Positions 47,898 to 56,692 of a stretch of 64,000 bases of DNA are shown piece after piece. Origin of the DNA: SSSZ01 sp036732025. GTDB lineage: Bacteria; Pseudomonadota; Gammaproteobacteria; Burkholderiales; Rhodocyclaceae. The stretch lies in contig DAINDE010000001.1 of NCBI GenBank assembly GCA_036732025.1, positions 124,001 through 188,000 on the forward strand. Direction: 5' to 3'. Positions within the stretch are counted from its first letter, which is position 1; the number at the start of each line of letters is the position of its first letter. Made by a program: the position numbers and the translations under genes. The notes beneath the pieces were generated by a model. The model worked only from the letters and a program-made list of their open reading frames with translations. It was not told the DNA's origin and did no database searches.

Positions 47898-49385
47898 ATG
47901 CAGCATCGTAACGTTCTGTCGCGGCTTTTCCGCTTCACCGGCACCGTCCTGCTCGCGGCAACCGCCTGCGCAGCCCAGGCCCAGGATTCTTTCGGGCTCA
48001 TCGCCCTCCTCACCCCCGCCCCGGCACCCGCTTTCGCCGCCCCGGAAGACGCCCTCGCCGTGCATGAGGTCTGGGCCGCCCCGGCCCTGCCCGACACCAT
48101 CGACCTGACCGCGCCCACCGACAGCCTGTGGGTGCGCATCCGCAACGGGTTCGCCATGCCGAACCTGAACGACGACGTGGTGCTGACCCACCAGCAGTGG
48201 TACATGAGCCGGCCAGACGCCCTGCGCCGCATGGTGGAACGGGCCCGCCCCTACCTGCACCACATCGTCGAGGAACTGGAAAAGCGCGGCATGCCCACGG
48301 AACTCGCCCTCCTGCCCATGGTGGAGAGTTCCTTCAATCCCATGGCCTACTCCCGGGCCCACGCCTCCGGACTCTGGCAGTTCATCCCCGCCACCGGCAA
48401 GCGCTATAACCTGGAGCAGAACTGGTGGCAGGACCAGCGCCGCGACATCCTTGCCTCCACCGAGGCCGCCCTGGATTATCTCCAGGCCATCTACGAGATG
48501 AACGGCGACTGGCACCTGGCGCTGGCCTCCTACAACTGGGGCGAAAACGCCGTCAAGCGCGCCGTCGAGAAGAACCTGGCCAAGGGACTGCCCACCGATT
48601 TCTCCAGCCTCACCATGCCGGCCGAAACCCGGCACTACGTACCCAAGCTGCAGGCCCTCAAGAACATTTTCGGCAACCCGCGCCTGATGGCCGAACTGAA
48701 GCTGCCGGAGGTCTTCAACCGGCCCCATTTCGCCACCATCGAAACCAGCCGCCCCATCGACATCAAGACCGCCGCCAAGCTTGCCGACATGCCGGTGGAA
48801 CAATTCGTGGCCCTCAACCCGGCCCACAACCGGCCGGTCATCAAGGCGGACACCACTCTGGTGATCCCGGCGGAGAAGATCGAGACCTTCCAGGCCAACC
48901 TGGAAAGCCACGATGAACCGCTTTCCCGCTGGCAGGCCTACACCCTGAAGCCGGGGGAGAAGCTGGAAAAGGTCGCGCCCCGCTTCGGCATCGCCCTGGC
49001 CGACCTCAAGCGGGTCAACGGCCTGCACGGCAAGCTCCGGATCACCGCCGGCGCCACGCTGCTGGTTCCCGCCGGGCCGGGGGCGACGGACCTGGACGAC
49101 CTGCCGGCGGCACCCGCCCTGCCCCAGATCGTCGAAAGCGAGCCGCCCAAGGCGAAGAAGCCCGCTGCCACCCTGGCCCGGGACGGTCGTGGAAGCGCCC
49201 GCGGCGGCGCCGGCAAGCAGGAAGCCAGGGCGGCCCGTGGCGGCGGGAAGGAGCGCACCACGCTGGCCCGCAAGGATGCCGGCAAGTCCGCCAAGGCCGC
49301 GGCACCCAGCCGGTTGGCGGCGGCGAAATCCGCCCCGCGGCCTCCCGCCAAGGTGGCCAAGGCGACCGGCGGCCGGCGTAGCTGA
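47898..49385 (+). CDS. mltD: Membrane-bound lytic murein transglycosylase D
   Basis: 495 residues. Signal peptide (FRFTGTVLLAATACAAQAQ), then SLT-type catalytic domain (about 110-250) with catalytic Glu in LPMVESSFNPMAYSRAHASGLWQFIPATGKRYNL (broken motif: ESSFNP, SGLWQF) and LALASYNWGENAVKRA. A LysM-like peptidoglycan-binding unit follows at about 345-395 (YTLKPGEKLEKVAPRFG). The last 90 residues are a Lys/Ala/Gly/Arg-rich basic tail. Cleaves glycan strands with 1,6-anhydro product. No clear lipobox, unlike E. coli MltD. Confidence 0.88.
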   Translation: MQHRNVLSRLFRFTGTVLLAATACAAQAQDSFGLIALLTPAPAPAFAAPEDALAVHEVWAAPALPDTIDLTAPTDSLWVRIRNGFAMPNLNDDVVLTHQQWYMSRPDALRRMVERARPYLHHIVEELEKRGMPTELALLPMVESSFNPMAYSRAHASGLWQFIPATGKRYNLEQNWWQDQRRDILASTEAALDYLQAIYEMNGDWHLALASYNWGENAVKRAVEKNLAKGLPTDFSSLTMPAETRHYVPKLQALKNIFGNPRLMAELKLPEVFNRPHFATIETSRPIDIKTAAKLADMPVEQFVALNPAHNRPVIKADTTLVIPAEKIETFQANLESHDEPLSRWQAYTLKPGEKLEKVAPRFGIALADLKRVNGLHGKLRITAGATLLVPAGPGATDLDDLPAAPALPQIVESEPPKAKKPAATLARDGRGSARGGAGKQEARAARGGGKERTTLARKDAGKSAKAAAPSRLAAAKSAPRPPAKVAKATGGRRS

Positions 49386-49405
49386 CGGCACCCCGCCTAC
49401 CACGA

Positions 49406-49431
49406 CAAAACGCGGCTACGGCCGCGTTTCT
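49406..49431. terminator. Bidirectional terminator between mltD and the peptide ABC operon
   Basis: AAACGCGGC (49408-49416), loop TACG, GCCGCGTTT (49421-49429). It overlaps the last codons of the convergent ABC ATPase gene. Confidence 0.72.
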
Positions 49432-51416
49432 TGTTGATAGAGGTGACAGGCGATGATATGGCTGTCGGAGATGGCGGTCACGCCGGGGTAGGCCTGGCGG
49501 CACAGGTCCGTGGCGTGGGGGCAGCGCAGATGAAAGTGGCAGCCCGGCGGCGGGTTGGCCGGCGACGGGGTTTCCCCCGGCAGGCGCACCGCGGCGGGCT
49601 GCCCCTCCAGGCGCGGCACCGGCACGGCCGAAAGCAGCGCCTGGGTGTAGGGATGCCGCGCGCCGCCCAGTACCTCCTCCGCCGTACCGCGCTCGACGAT
49701 GCGGCCTAGGTACATGACCGCCACCTCGTGGGCGAGGTACTCGACGACGGCGAAGTTGTGGGTGATGAACAGGTAGGCAACCCCCAGGGATTCCTGCAAG
49801 CGCTTGAGCAGGTTGAGTATCTGGGCTTGTACCGAGACGTCCAGGGCGGAGGTGGGCTCGTCGCAGACGAGGATTTCCGGCTGCACCGCCAGGGCCCGGG
49901 CAATGGCGACGCGCTGCCGCTGGCCCCCCGAGAATTCGTGGGGATAGCGGCCGGCCGCGTCCGCCGGCAGGCCCACCTGGGCGAGTAGCGCCGCCACGGC
50001 AGCCGTGGTGTCGCCGGCCTTGTGGACCCGCAGGGCGGTCATGCCCTCGGCGATGATGTCCCCCACCCGCAGCCGCGGGTTGAGGGAGGCGAAGGGGTCC
50101 TGGAAAACCATCTGCATGTGGCGGCGCACCGCCCGCAGGCGCTTTGGCCGCATGCCCACCAGTTGGCTCTGCCCCAGGCGGACGCTGCCCGCCGTCGGCG
50201 GGATGAGCTGCAGGATGGCCTTGCCCACGGTAGTCTTGCCGCAGCCGGATTCACCCACCAGGGCCAGGGTGCGGCCGGGGGTGAGGGCCAGGGAGACGCC
50301 ATCCACCGCCTTGACGTGGCCGACGGTGCGCTGCAACAGGCCGCGGCGAATGGGAAAATGGACCTTGAGGTCGGCCACTTCCAGGACGTGGCGGTCCGGG
50401 GAGTGCAGGACGGCCCGGCGGAGTTCGTCTGCCGCCCGGGCGGCGGCGCCCTCCCCCCGCCAATGGCAGCGGACTACATGGCCGGGCCGGATGTCGCGCC
50501 AGGGCGGGGATTGTTCCCGGCACACCGGCATGACGTGGGGGCAGCGCTCGGCGAAACGGCAGCCCGCCGGCATCGCCGCCAGCGAAGGCACCTGTCCCGG
50601 AATGGTGGCCAGGGGCAGGCCGCGCCGCGACACTTCCGGCAAGGCGGCGAAAAGGGCCTGGGTGTAAGGATGGCGCGGCGCCGTGAAGAAGTCCTCCCGG
50701 GGCGCCGTCTCCACCAGCTCGCCGGCGTACATGACGCCGATGCGGTGGGCCATGCGGGCTACCACGCCGAGGTCGTGGGTGATGAGCAGCATGCCCATGC
50801 CGCGCGCGGCCTGGAGCCCGCCCAGGAGGTCGAGGATCTGGGCCTGGACGGTGACGTCGAGGGCGGTGGTCGGCTCGTCGGCGATGAGCAGTTCCGGCTC
50901 GCCGGCCAGGGCGATGGCGATCATCACCCGCTGCTTCATGCCGCCGGAAAGCTGGAACGGGTATTCCCCCAGGCGCCGCTCCGGGTCGGCGATGCCCACC
51001 TGGCGGAGCAGGCCGGCCATGGCCTGGCGGGCGGCCTCGCCGGTGACGCCGCGGTGGCGGGCCAGCACCTCGCCGATCTGCCGGCCCACGGTGAGGACCG
51101 GGTTGAGGCTGGTGGCCGGCTCCTGGAAGATCATCGCCGCCTGGCCGCCGCGGATGTCGCGCATCGCCGCTTCCGGCAGGGCCAGCAGTTCCTGCCCGTT
51201 GAAGCGCACGCTGCCGCCGGTGATGCGGCCGGCGCCGGGCAATAGGCGCAGGAGCCCCTGGGCGGTGGCCGACTTGCCGCAGCCGGATTCGCCGAGCAGG
51301 GCGAAGGTCTCGCCCGCCGCCACGGTGAAGGACACGCCGTCCACCGCCAGCAGCGTGCGGCCACCGGCGGCGAAACCCAGGCGCAGGTCGCGGACTGAAA
51401 GGAGCGGCTCGGCCAT
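49416..51416 (-). CDS. yejF: Fused dipeptide/oligopeptide ABC transporter ATPase (YejF-like)
   Basis: 666 residues with two complete ABC domains. First: Walker A GESGCGKSATA (about 42-52), signature QLSGGMKQRVMI, Walker B ELLIADEPTTALD. Second, from about 320: Walker A GESGCGKTTVG, signature EFSGGQRQRVAI, Walker B EILVCDEPTSALD. After each is the oligopeptide family C-terminal cysteine cluster (CRFAERCPHVMPVC; CHFHLRCPHATDLC), which in relatives binds iron-sulfur. Start at 51416 overlaps the permease stop (TGATG). Powers uptake of peptides together with the two permeases upstream. Confidence 0.88.
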   Translation of the reverse strand: MAEPLLSVRDLRLGFAAGGRTLLAVDGVSFTVAAGETFALLGESGCGKSATAQGLLRLLPGAGRITGGSVRFNGQELLALPEAAMRDIRGGQAAMIFQEPATSLNPVLTVGRQIGEVLARHRGVTGEAARQAMAGLLRQVGIADPERRLGEYPFQLSGGMKQRVMIAIALAGEPELLIADEPTTALDVTVQAQILDLLGGLQAARGMGMLLITHDLGVVARMAHRIGVMYAGELVETAPREDFFTAPRHPYTQALFAALPEVSRRGLPLATIPGQVPSLAAMPAGCRFAERCPHVMPVCREQSPPWRDIRPGHVVRCHWRGEGAAARAADELRRAVLHSPDRHVLEVADLKVHFPIRRGLLQRTVGHVKAVDGVSLALTPGRTLALVGESGCGKTTVGKAILQLIPPTAGSVRLGQSQLVGMRPKRLRAVRRHMQMVFQDPFASLNPRLRVGDIIAEGMTALRVHKAGDTTAAVAALLAQVGLPADAAGRYPHEFSGGQRQRVAIARALAVQPEILVCDEPTSALDVSVQAQILNLLKRLQESLGVAYLFITHNFAVVEYLAHEVAVMYLGRIVERGTAEEVLGGARHPYTQALLSAVPVPRLEGQPAAVRLPGETPSPANPPPGCHFHLRCPHATDLCRQAYPGVTAISDSHIIACHLYQQETRP

Positions 51417-52822
51417 CAGGCGGCCCTCGGGTCGAAAGCGTCGCGTACGGCGTCGGCGAAGAGGTTGGCAGCCAGTACCAGGATGAACATGGCGGCGAAG
51501 GCCGCCGCCAGGGACCACCACACCACCGGCTCCCGCCCCAGTTCCATGCGGGCGTTGTTGATCATGGTGCCGAAGCTGACCATGGTGGGGTCGACGCCGA
51601 TGCCCACGTAGGAAAGCACGGCTTCCGCCAGCACCAGGCCGGAGAAGTCCATGACCAGGGCGATGATGACGATGTGCATGAGGTTGGGCAGGATGTGGCG
51701 CAGGATGATGCGCCGGTGCGAGACGCCGAAGGCCCGGGCGGCCTGGATGTATTCCAGTTCCCGAAGCTTGAGGGTCTCGCCCCGCAGGAGCCGGCAAAGT
51801 CCCGTCCAGGAGGTGATGCCAAGGATGAAGCACAGGGCGAGGAGCCGCAGGTCGGCCCGCTCGGCGGCGGTTGAGAACCATTGGGGATGGGTGTCGATGA
51901 CCACCTGCATCATGAGCACGGCGGCGGCGATGAGGAGCACTCCGGGGATGGAATTGAGCACGGTATAGACGTATTGGATGACATCGTCCGCCCAGCCGCG
52001 GAAATAGCCGGCGACGATGCCCAGCAGCACGGCCATGGGCAGCATGACCAGGGTGGTGACCAGGCCGATGATGAGGCCGGTGCGCACGCTCTTGAGGACC
52101 TGGTAGAGCACGTCCTGTCCCACTTTGTCGGTGCCGAAGACGTGGTAGGAAGCGGCCAGGGAAAAGAGGGGGAAGAGCGTCAGCAGCAGCCCCCCCAGGG
52201 CGAGGAGGACGGCGTTCCAGGCGAAGGCCGTTTCACCCCGCCAGATGCGCCGCCAGGCTTCGGCGCGGGAAACCCCCCGGTAGCGGGCCACGAGCCCCGC
52301 CGCCAGGGCGGCGGCGCCCCACCAGGCGACGAAGGCCAGGGCTGCCGCCCGGAAGACGGCGAGGCCGACGTCCGCGGCCACCTCGGATTCCCGGTCGCCG
52401 AGGTGGCCGCCGCCGTACCGGAGGCGCGGATAGTCGCGGACCTGCCCGCCACCGGGCACCTCCAGGGTCTCCTTGGCGTAGAGACGGGTGGCGAAGGGTT
52501 CCGAATAGGTCTTTTCGTTGCGGGTGCGCAGAGGCGCCGCCAGGGCGTCGAGAACCGACAGCACTTCCACGGCGTAGGTGGCCTTCTGCCCTGCCTTGCC
52601 CGGTAATTGCAGGCGGTAGTGGAGGGAATCGAGGAGGCCGATCAGGGCGAAGGCCAGCAGCACGGTGGCCGCCGCCATGCCGGTCCGGCTCCCCCCCACC
52701 CGCCGCCAGGCCGCCAACAACGGCTCGTTGCGGGCGATGACGAGGCCCAGGCCGATCCCGGCCGCCACCAGCAGCCAGATGAGTACGTCGGACCAGAGGA
52801 CGACGACCTGGAATCCCATCAT
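51416..52822 (-). CDS. yejE: Peptide ABC transporter permease (YejE/DppC-like)
   Basis: 468 residues, longer than DppC because of a large periplasmic region (about 75-170) between the first and second helices, as in YejE. Binding-protein-dependent transport motif EYIQAARAFGVSHRRIILRHILPNL near the end, followed by SYVGIGVDPTMVSFGTMINNAR. Start at 52822 shares an ATGA overlap with the preceding permease gene; a second ATG follows immediately. Confidence 0.87.
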   Translation of the reverse strand: MMGFQVVVLWSDVLIWLLVAAGIGLGLVIARNEPLLAAWRRVGGSRTGMAAATVLLAFALIGLLDSLHYRLQLPGKAGQKATYAVEVLSVLDALAAPLRTRNEKTYSEPFATRLYAKETLEVPGGGQVRDYPRLRYGGGHLGDRESEVAADVGLAVFRAAALAFVAWWGAAALAAGLVARYRGVSRAEAWRRIWRGETAFAWNAVLLALGGLLLTLFPLFSLAASYHVFGTDKVGQDVLYQVLKSVRTGLIIGLVTTLVMLPMAVLLGIVAGYFRGWADDVIQYVYTVLNSIPGVLLIAAAVLMMQVVIDTHPQWFSTAAERADLRLLALCFILGITSWTGLCRLLRGETLKLRELEYIQAARAFGVSHRRIILRHILPNLMHIVIIALVMDFSGLVLAEAVLSYVGIGVDPTMVSFGTMINNARMELGREPVVWWSLAAAFAAMFILVLAANLFADAVRDAFDPRAA

Positions 52823-53796
52823 TCGAAGCGTATCCGCGGGTCCACCACGGTATAGGAAATGTCGGTCAGGATCAGGCCGACGATGTAGAGCACCGAGCCA
52901 ATGAAGACCATGGAGCGCACCAACGCGAAATCCTGGGCGTTGCTGGCGACGATGGAGTAGCTCCCCAGCCCGGGGATGCCGAAGAAGGATTCGGTGAGCA
53001 GCGACCCCATGAACAGCAGCGGAATGACGACCACGACGCCGGTGAGGATGGGGATCAGGGCGTTGCGCAGGATGTGGCCGAAGAACACGGCCGTTTCCGG
53101 CAGGCCCTTGGCCCGCGCCGTGCGCACGTAGTCCTTGCTCACCTCTTCGAGGAAGATGGTGCGGTACCAGCGGGTGGACGAGCCGATCCCCGAAATCACT
53201 CCGATCACCACCGGCAGGATCAGGAAGCGCCACGCGTCCAGCCCCTCCCCGAAGCCGGAGATGGGCACCAGGCGCCAGATCTTGCTGATGAGGTACTGGC
53301 CGCCGATGATGTAGAAGAGGCCGGAAATGGACATCAGCGCCACGCACAGCACGACGCCCCAGAAGTCGTAGGCGGTGGCACGGAAGAAGGCCAGCGTGAG
53401 GGCGAAGCTCACCGTCACGAAGAGGCCGAGGATGAAGGTGGGCAGGGCGATGGCCAGGGACGGCCCCATGCGGTTGCCGATCTCCCGGGCGATGTCGCGG
53501 CCGTCCTCGGCCTTGCCGAAATCGCCGACGAACATGCGGGCCGACTTGCGGAAGAAGATGGTGTCGGTGACGACGCCGATGCCCTCGGCTTCGCCGTTGA
53601 CCAGCAGGGGCTTGTCGTAGCCGCGCTCCGCCTTCCATTTTTCGATGGCCTCCGGCGTCACCCGCTTCACGCCGAGTTGCATGCGGGCCATGTCGTCCGG
53701 TGTGTTCACCACGAAAAAGAGGGCGAAGGTGACCAGATTCACTCCCAGCAGGATGGGGATGGCATAGAGGAGGCGGCGGACGATGTAGGCGAGCAT
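52819..53796 (-). CDS. yejB: Peptide ABC transporter permease (YejB/DppB-like)
   Basis: 325 residues. N-terminal AYIVRRLLYAIPILLGVNLVTFALF is the usual DppB start; EEVSKDYVRTARAKGLPETAVFFGHILRNALIPIL is the inner-membrane coupling motif. Ends IVGLILTDISYTVVDPRIRFE. First gene of the yejBEF-like operon. No substrate-binding protein gene lies upstream or downstream within the window, so the binding protein must be encoded elsewhere. Confidence 0.9.
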   Translation of the reverse strand: MLAYIVRRLLYAIPILLGVNLVTFALFFVVNTPDDMARMQLGVKRVTPEAIEKWKAERGYDKPLLVNGEAEGIGVVTDTIFFRKSARMFVGDFGKAEDGRDIAREIGNRMGPSLAIALPTFILGLFVTVSFALTLAFFRATAYDFWGVVLCVALMSISGLFYIIGGQYLISKIWRLVPISGFGEGLDAWRFLILPVVIGVISGIGSSTRWYRTIFLEEVSKDYVRTARAKGLPETAVFFGHILRNALIPILTGVVVVIPLLFMGSLLTESFFGIPGLGSYSIVASNAQDFALVRSMVFIGSVLYIVGLILTDISYTVVDPRIRFE

Positions 53797-53885
53797 TGGG
53801 CCGGATTATGCCACTCCTGGCCGGCGGTGAAGGGGCAGCCGCGGCGGCCCTGACGCCGATCATGCCGGAGCCATGACTTTGGTGT

Positions 53886-54347
53886 ATGTTTCGCCCTATG
53901 GAAACCCTGAAGACCTTCCTCGCAACGCCCGAGGCCCTTCCCTTCCTGCGCAGCCTGATGATCGTTCTCGGGCTCGCCGCCGTCGCCCTTGGCCTGCACG
54001 CCCGCCTTCGCAACCGCCATGCCGACCGCTGGCCGGCGGTCAAGGGAACGGTCATCCACTCCCAACTGGAGTCCTCCGCCGACAACCAGTACCGCCTGAG
54101 CGTCGCCTTCCGCTACCGGGTGAAGAACCGCGCCATCGACAGCCGCCCCCTCACCCTCACCCTGCCCGCCGCCCCGGCCGCCGCCAACCGCATGCTCAAG
54201 CGCCTGGCCAACGGCAGCAAGACGGTGATCCACTACGACCCGGCCCGCCCGGAAAACATCTCGGTCCTCAGCACCAGCCCGGGCAACTGGATGGAAGCGG
54301 TGGCGGCTGGCCTCGGCCTGCTGCTCTTCGCCCTGCTCGCCTTCTGA
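53886..54347 (+). CDS. DUF3592-like membrane protein
   Basis: 153 residues (or 149 from a second ATG at 53898). A membrane helix near 22-40 (FLRSLMIVLGLAAVALGL) is followed by WPAVKGTVIHSQLESS and YRLSVAFRYRVKNRAID, then VIHYDPARPENISVL and a last helix. This is the DUF3592 pattern. Function unknown. Lies 15 bp upstream of pbpC and may be cotranscribed. Confidence 0.68.
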   Translation: MFRPMETLKTFLATPEALPFLRSLMIVLGLAAVALGLHARLRNRHADRWPAVKGTVIHSQLESSADNQYRLSVAFRYRVKNRAIDSRPLTLTLPAAPAAANRMLKRLANGSKTVIHYDPARPENISVLSTSPGNWMEAVAAGLGLLLFALLAF

Positions 54348-54362
54348 CTCCCGCCCGGCCCC

Positions 54363-56561
54363 ATGGCAGCGGCGTTGCGCACGATCTCCGGGCTCTGTGC
54401 CCTGGCCCTGGCCTTCGTCGCCTTCCCTGCCCAGGCGCTCCCCTCGTTCGCCGAGGTCCGCACGGCCTACCGGGAGTCCGATGCCTGGCTCCTGGCCCGG
54501 GATGGCCAGCCGCTGCAGGCCCTGCGCCTTGACCACGCCGTGCGACGCCTACCCTGGACTCCCCTGGCGGCGGTATCGCCCGCCCTGACCCGGGCCCTGG
54601 TCGCCTCGGAGGACCGCCGCTTCTACGACCACGGCGGCATCGACTGGGAAGCGGTGGCGGCGAGCGCCTGGGGCAACCTGTGGCGGGAACGCGGCCGCGG
54701 CGCCAGCACCCTGACCATGCAGTTGGCCGGCCTCCTCGATGAGGACATCCGCCAGCGCGGCCGCCGCAGCGTCCTGGAAAAGCTGGGCCAGGCCGCCGCC
54801 GCCCTACGCCTGGAGCGAAGCTGGCGCAAGGACGAGATCCTCGAAGCCTATCTCAACCTGGCGGGATTCCGGGGCGAACTGCAGGGCATCGCCGCCATGA
54901 GCCGCGGGCTCTTCGGCAAATGGCCCGACGGCCTGGACGAGCGCGAATCGGCCATCGCCGTCGCCCTCCTGCGCGGTCCCGGCGCCGGCGCCGAGCCGGT
55001 CGCCGCCCGCGCCTGCGCCATCCTGCTCGTCCTCGGCCGCCCGCCGGCGGCTTGCGACGGCCTGCCCGGGCTCGCCCGCCTGGCCTTCTCCGGCGGCCTG
55101 CGCACCTCGTGGCTGGGCGGCGAGCAATCCCCGGAACTGGCGCCCCATCTCGCCCGCAAGCTCCTCGCCCGGCCGGGAGAACGGCTGACCACCACCCTCG
55201 ATGCCCGCCTCCAGCGCTTCGCCACCGACACCCTGCGCCGGCACCTGCGGGAACTGGCCCCCCAGAACGTGCAGGATGGCGCCGTGCTGGTGGTGGATAA
55301 CGCGAGCGGGGAAATCCGCGCCTGGGTGGGGTCGAGCGGCGGCCTCTCCAGCGCCCCGGAGGTGGACGCGCTCGCCGCCCTGCGCCAGGCGGGCTCCACC
55401 CTCAAGCCTTTCCTCTACGGCCTCGCCTTCGAGCGGCGCACCCTCACCGCCGCCAGCCTGGTGGACGACTCGCCGGCATCCCTGGCCACGGCCGGCGGCC
55501 TCTACATCCCCCAGAATTATTCCCCTGAGTACCGCGGCTGGGTCAGCGCCCGCCAGGCCCTGGCCGGCTCCCTCAACGTGCCGGCGGTGCGCACCCTGGT
55601 ACGCGTCGGCACCGACGCTTTCCACGCCCGGCTGCAGGATTTCGGTTTCGCCAGCCTGCGGGAAGGCGGCGATTACTACGGCTACAGCCTGGCCCTCGGC
55701 TCGGCCGACGTTTCGCCCCTCATGCTCGCCAACGCCTACCGCACCCTGGCCAACGGCGGGCGCTGGACGCCCTTGCGGGCGACGGCGGACGGAGCGCGGG
55801 TTCCCTGCCGCGAGGGTGGCTGTGCCGGCGTTTTCACCGGCCCGGCGCGGCAGGCCGCACCGGCCGCACCGACCTTCATCGTCGCCGACATCCTGGCGGA
55901 CCGGGCCGCCCGCGCCGCCACCTTCGGCCTCGAATCCTGGCTCGCCACCCCCTATTGGAGCGCCGCCAAGACCGGGACCAGCAAGGATATGCGCGACAAC
56001 TGGTGCGCCGGCTTTTCCCGCCGCCACACGGTGCTGGTCTGGGTCGGCAACGCCGGCGGGGAAGCGATGCACGACGTCTCCGGGACTTCCGGCGCCGCGC
56101 CGGTCTGGCGCGAGATCATGGACTGGCTGCACCGGGAAACGGGCGCCCCGGCGGCCGCACCGGCGCCCCCAGCCGGCCTGGTGCGCCGACCGGTCCGCTT
56201 CGAACCGCCGCGGGAACCGTCCCGCCAGGAGTGGTTCCTGGGCGGCACGGCCGTGGCCGTGGTGCAGCAGGCCCGGGCCGCAACGCTGGCCCGCATCGCC
56301 TATCCCGCCGACGGCACCGTCATCGCCCTCGACCCCGACATCCCGCCCGGCCGCCAGCGCATCGCCCTGCGGCTCACCGGTAGCGCCGGCCCCGGATGGC
56401 GCTGGCGGCTGGATGCGGCGCCGCCGCTGCCGGTCACGCCTTCGTCCCTGTGGCTCCCCGTGCCGGGCACCCATCGCCTGGTCCTGGAGGACGCCGGCGG
56501 CCGCGCCATCGACGCCGTCGGCTTCTCGGTCCGCGCCCTGCGCGGCAAGACGCGCCAGTAG
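54363..56561 (+). CDS. pbpC: Penicillin-binding protein 1C
   Basis: 732 residues. Membrane anchor near the start, glycosyltransferase domain with VASEDRRFYDHGGIDWEAV and GASTLTMQLAGLL, then transpeptidase domain with the Ser-x-x-Lys motif in GSTLKPFLYGL and KTGTSKDMRDNWCAGFS. The C-terminal about 90 residues are the BiPBP_C module typical of PBP1C. Polymerises glycan strands and probably cross-links. The usual partner, a yfhM-type alpha2-macroglobulin gene, is not adjacent. Confidence 0.92.
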   Translation: MAAALRTISGLCALALAFVAFPAQALPSFAEVRTAYRESDAWLLARDGQPLQALRLDHAVRRLPWTPLAAVSPALTRALVASEDRRFYDHGGIDWEAVAASAWGNLWRERGRGASTLTMQLAGLLDEDIRQRGRRSVLEKLGQAAAALRLERSWRKDEILEAYLNLAGFRGELQGIAAMSRGLFGKWPDGLDERESAIAVALLRGPGAGAEPVAARACAILLVLGRPPAACDGLPGLARLAFSGGLRTSWLGGEQSPELAPHLARKLLARPGERLTTTLDARLQRFATDTLRRHLRELAPQNVQDGAVLVVDNASGEIRAWVGSSGGLSSAPEVDALAALRQAGSTLKPFLYGLAFERRTLTAASLVDDSPASLATAGGLYIPQNYSPEYRGWVSARQALAGSLNVPAVRTLVRVGTDAFHARLQDFGFASLREGGDYYGYSLALGSADVSPLMLANAYRTLANGGRWTPLRATADGARVPCREGGCAGVFTGPARQAAPAAPTFIVADILADRAARAATFGLESWLATPYWSAAKTGTSKDMRDNWCAGFSRRHTVLVWVGNAGGEAMHDVSGTSGAAPVWREIMDWLHRETGAPAAAPAPPAGLVRRPVRFEPPREPSRQEWFLGGTAVAVVQQARAATLARIAYPADGTVIALDPDIPPGRQRIALRLTGSAGPGWRWRLDAAPPLPVTPSSLWLPVPGTHRLVLEDAGGRAIDAVGFSVRALRGKTRQ

Positions 56562-56692
56562 CGCCTTCCGGCCAAAAAGACGACATTCGGCGGCTCCAGG
56601 ACTGGGCTTCGGGCAACTAGCGCTTGCCTCGGCGCGCAAGCTATGCCATTTTCCTGATTTCGCGCCTCGCCATTGGAATAAGTCCTTACGCC

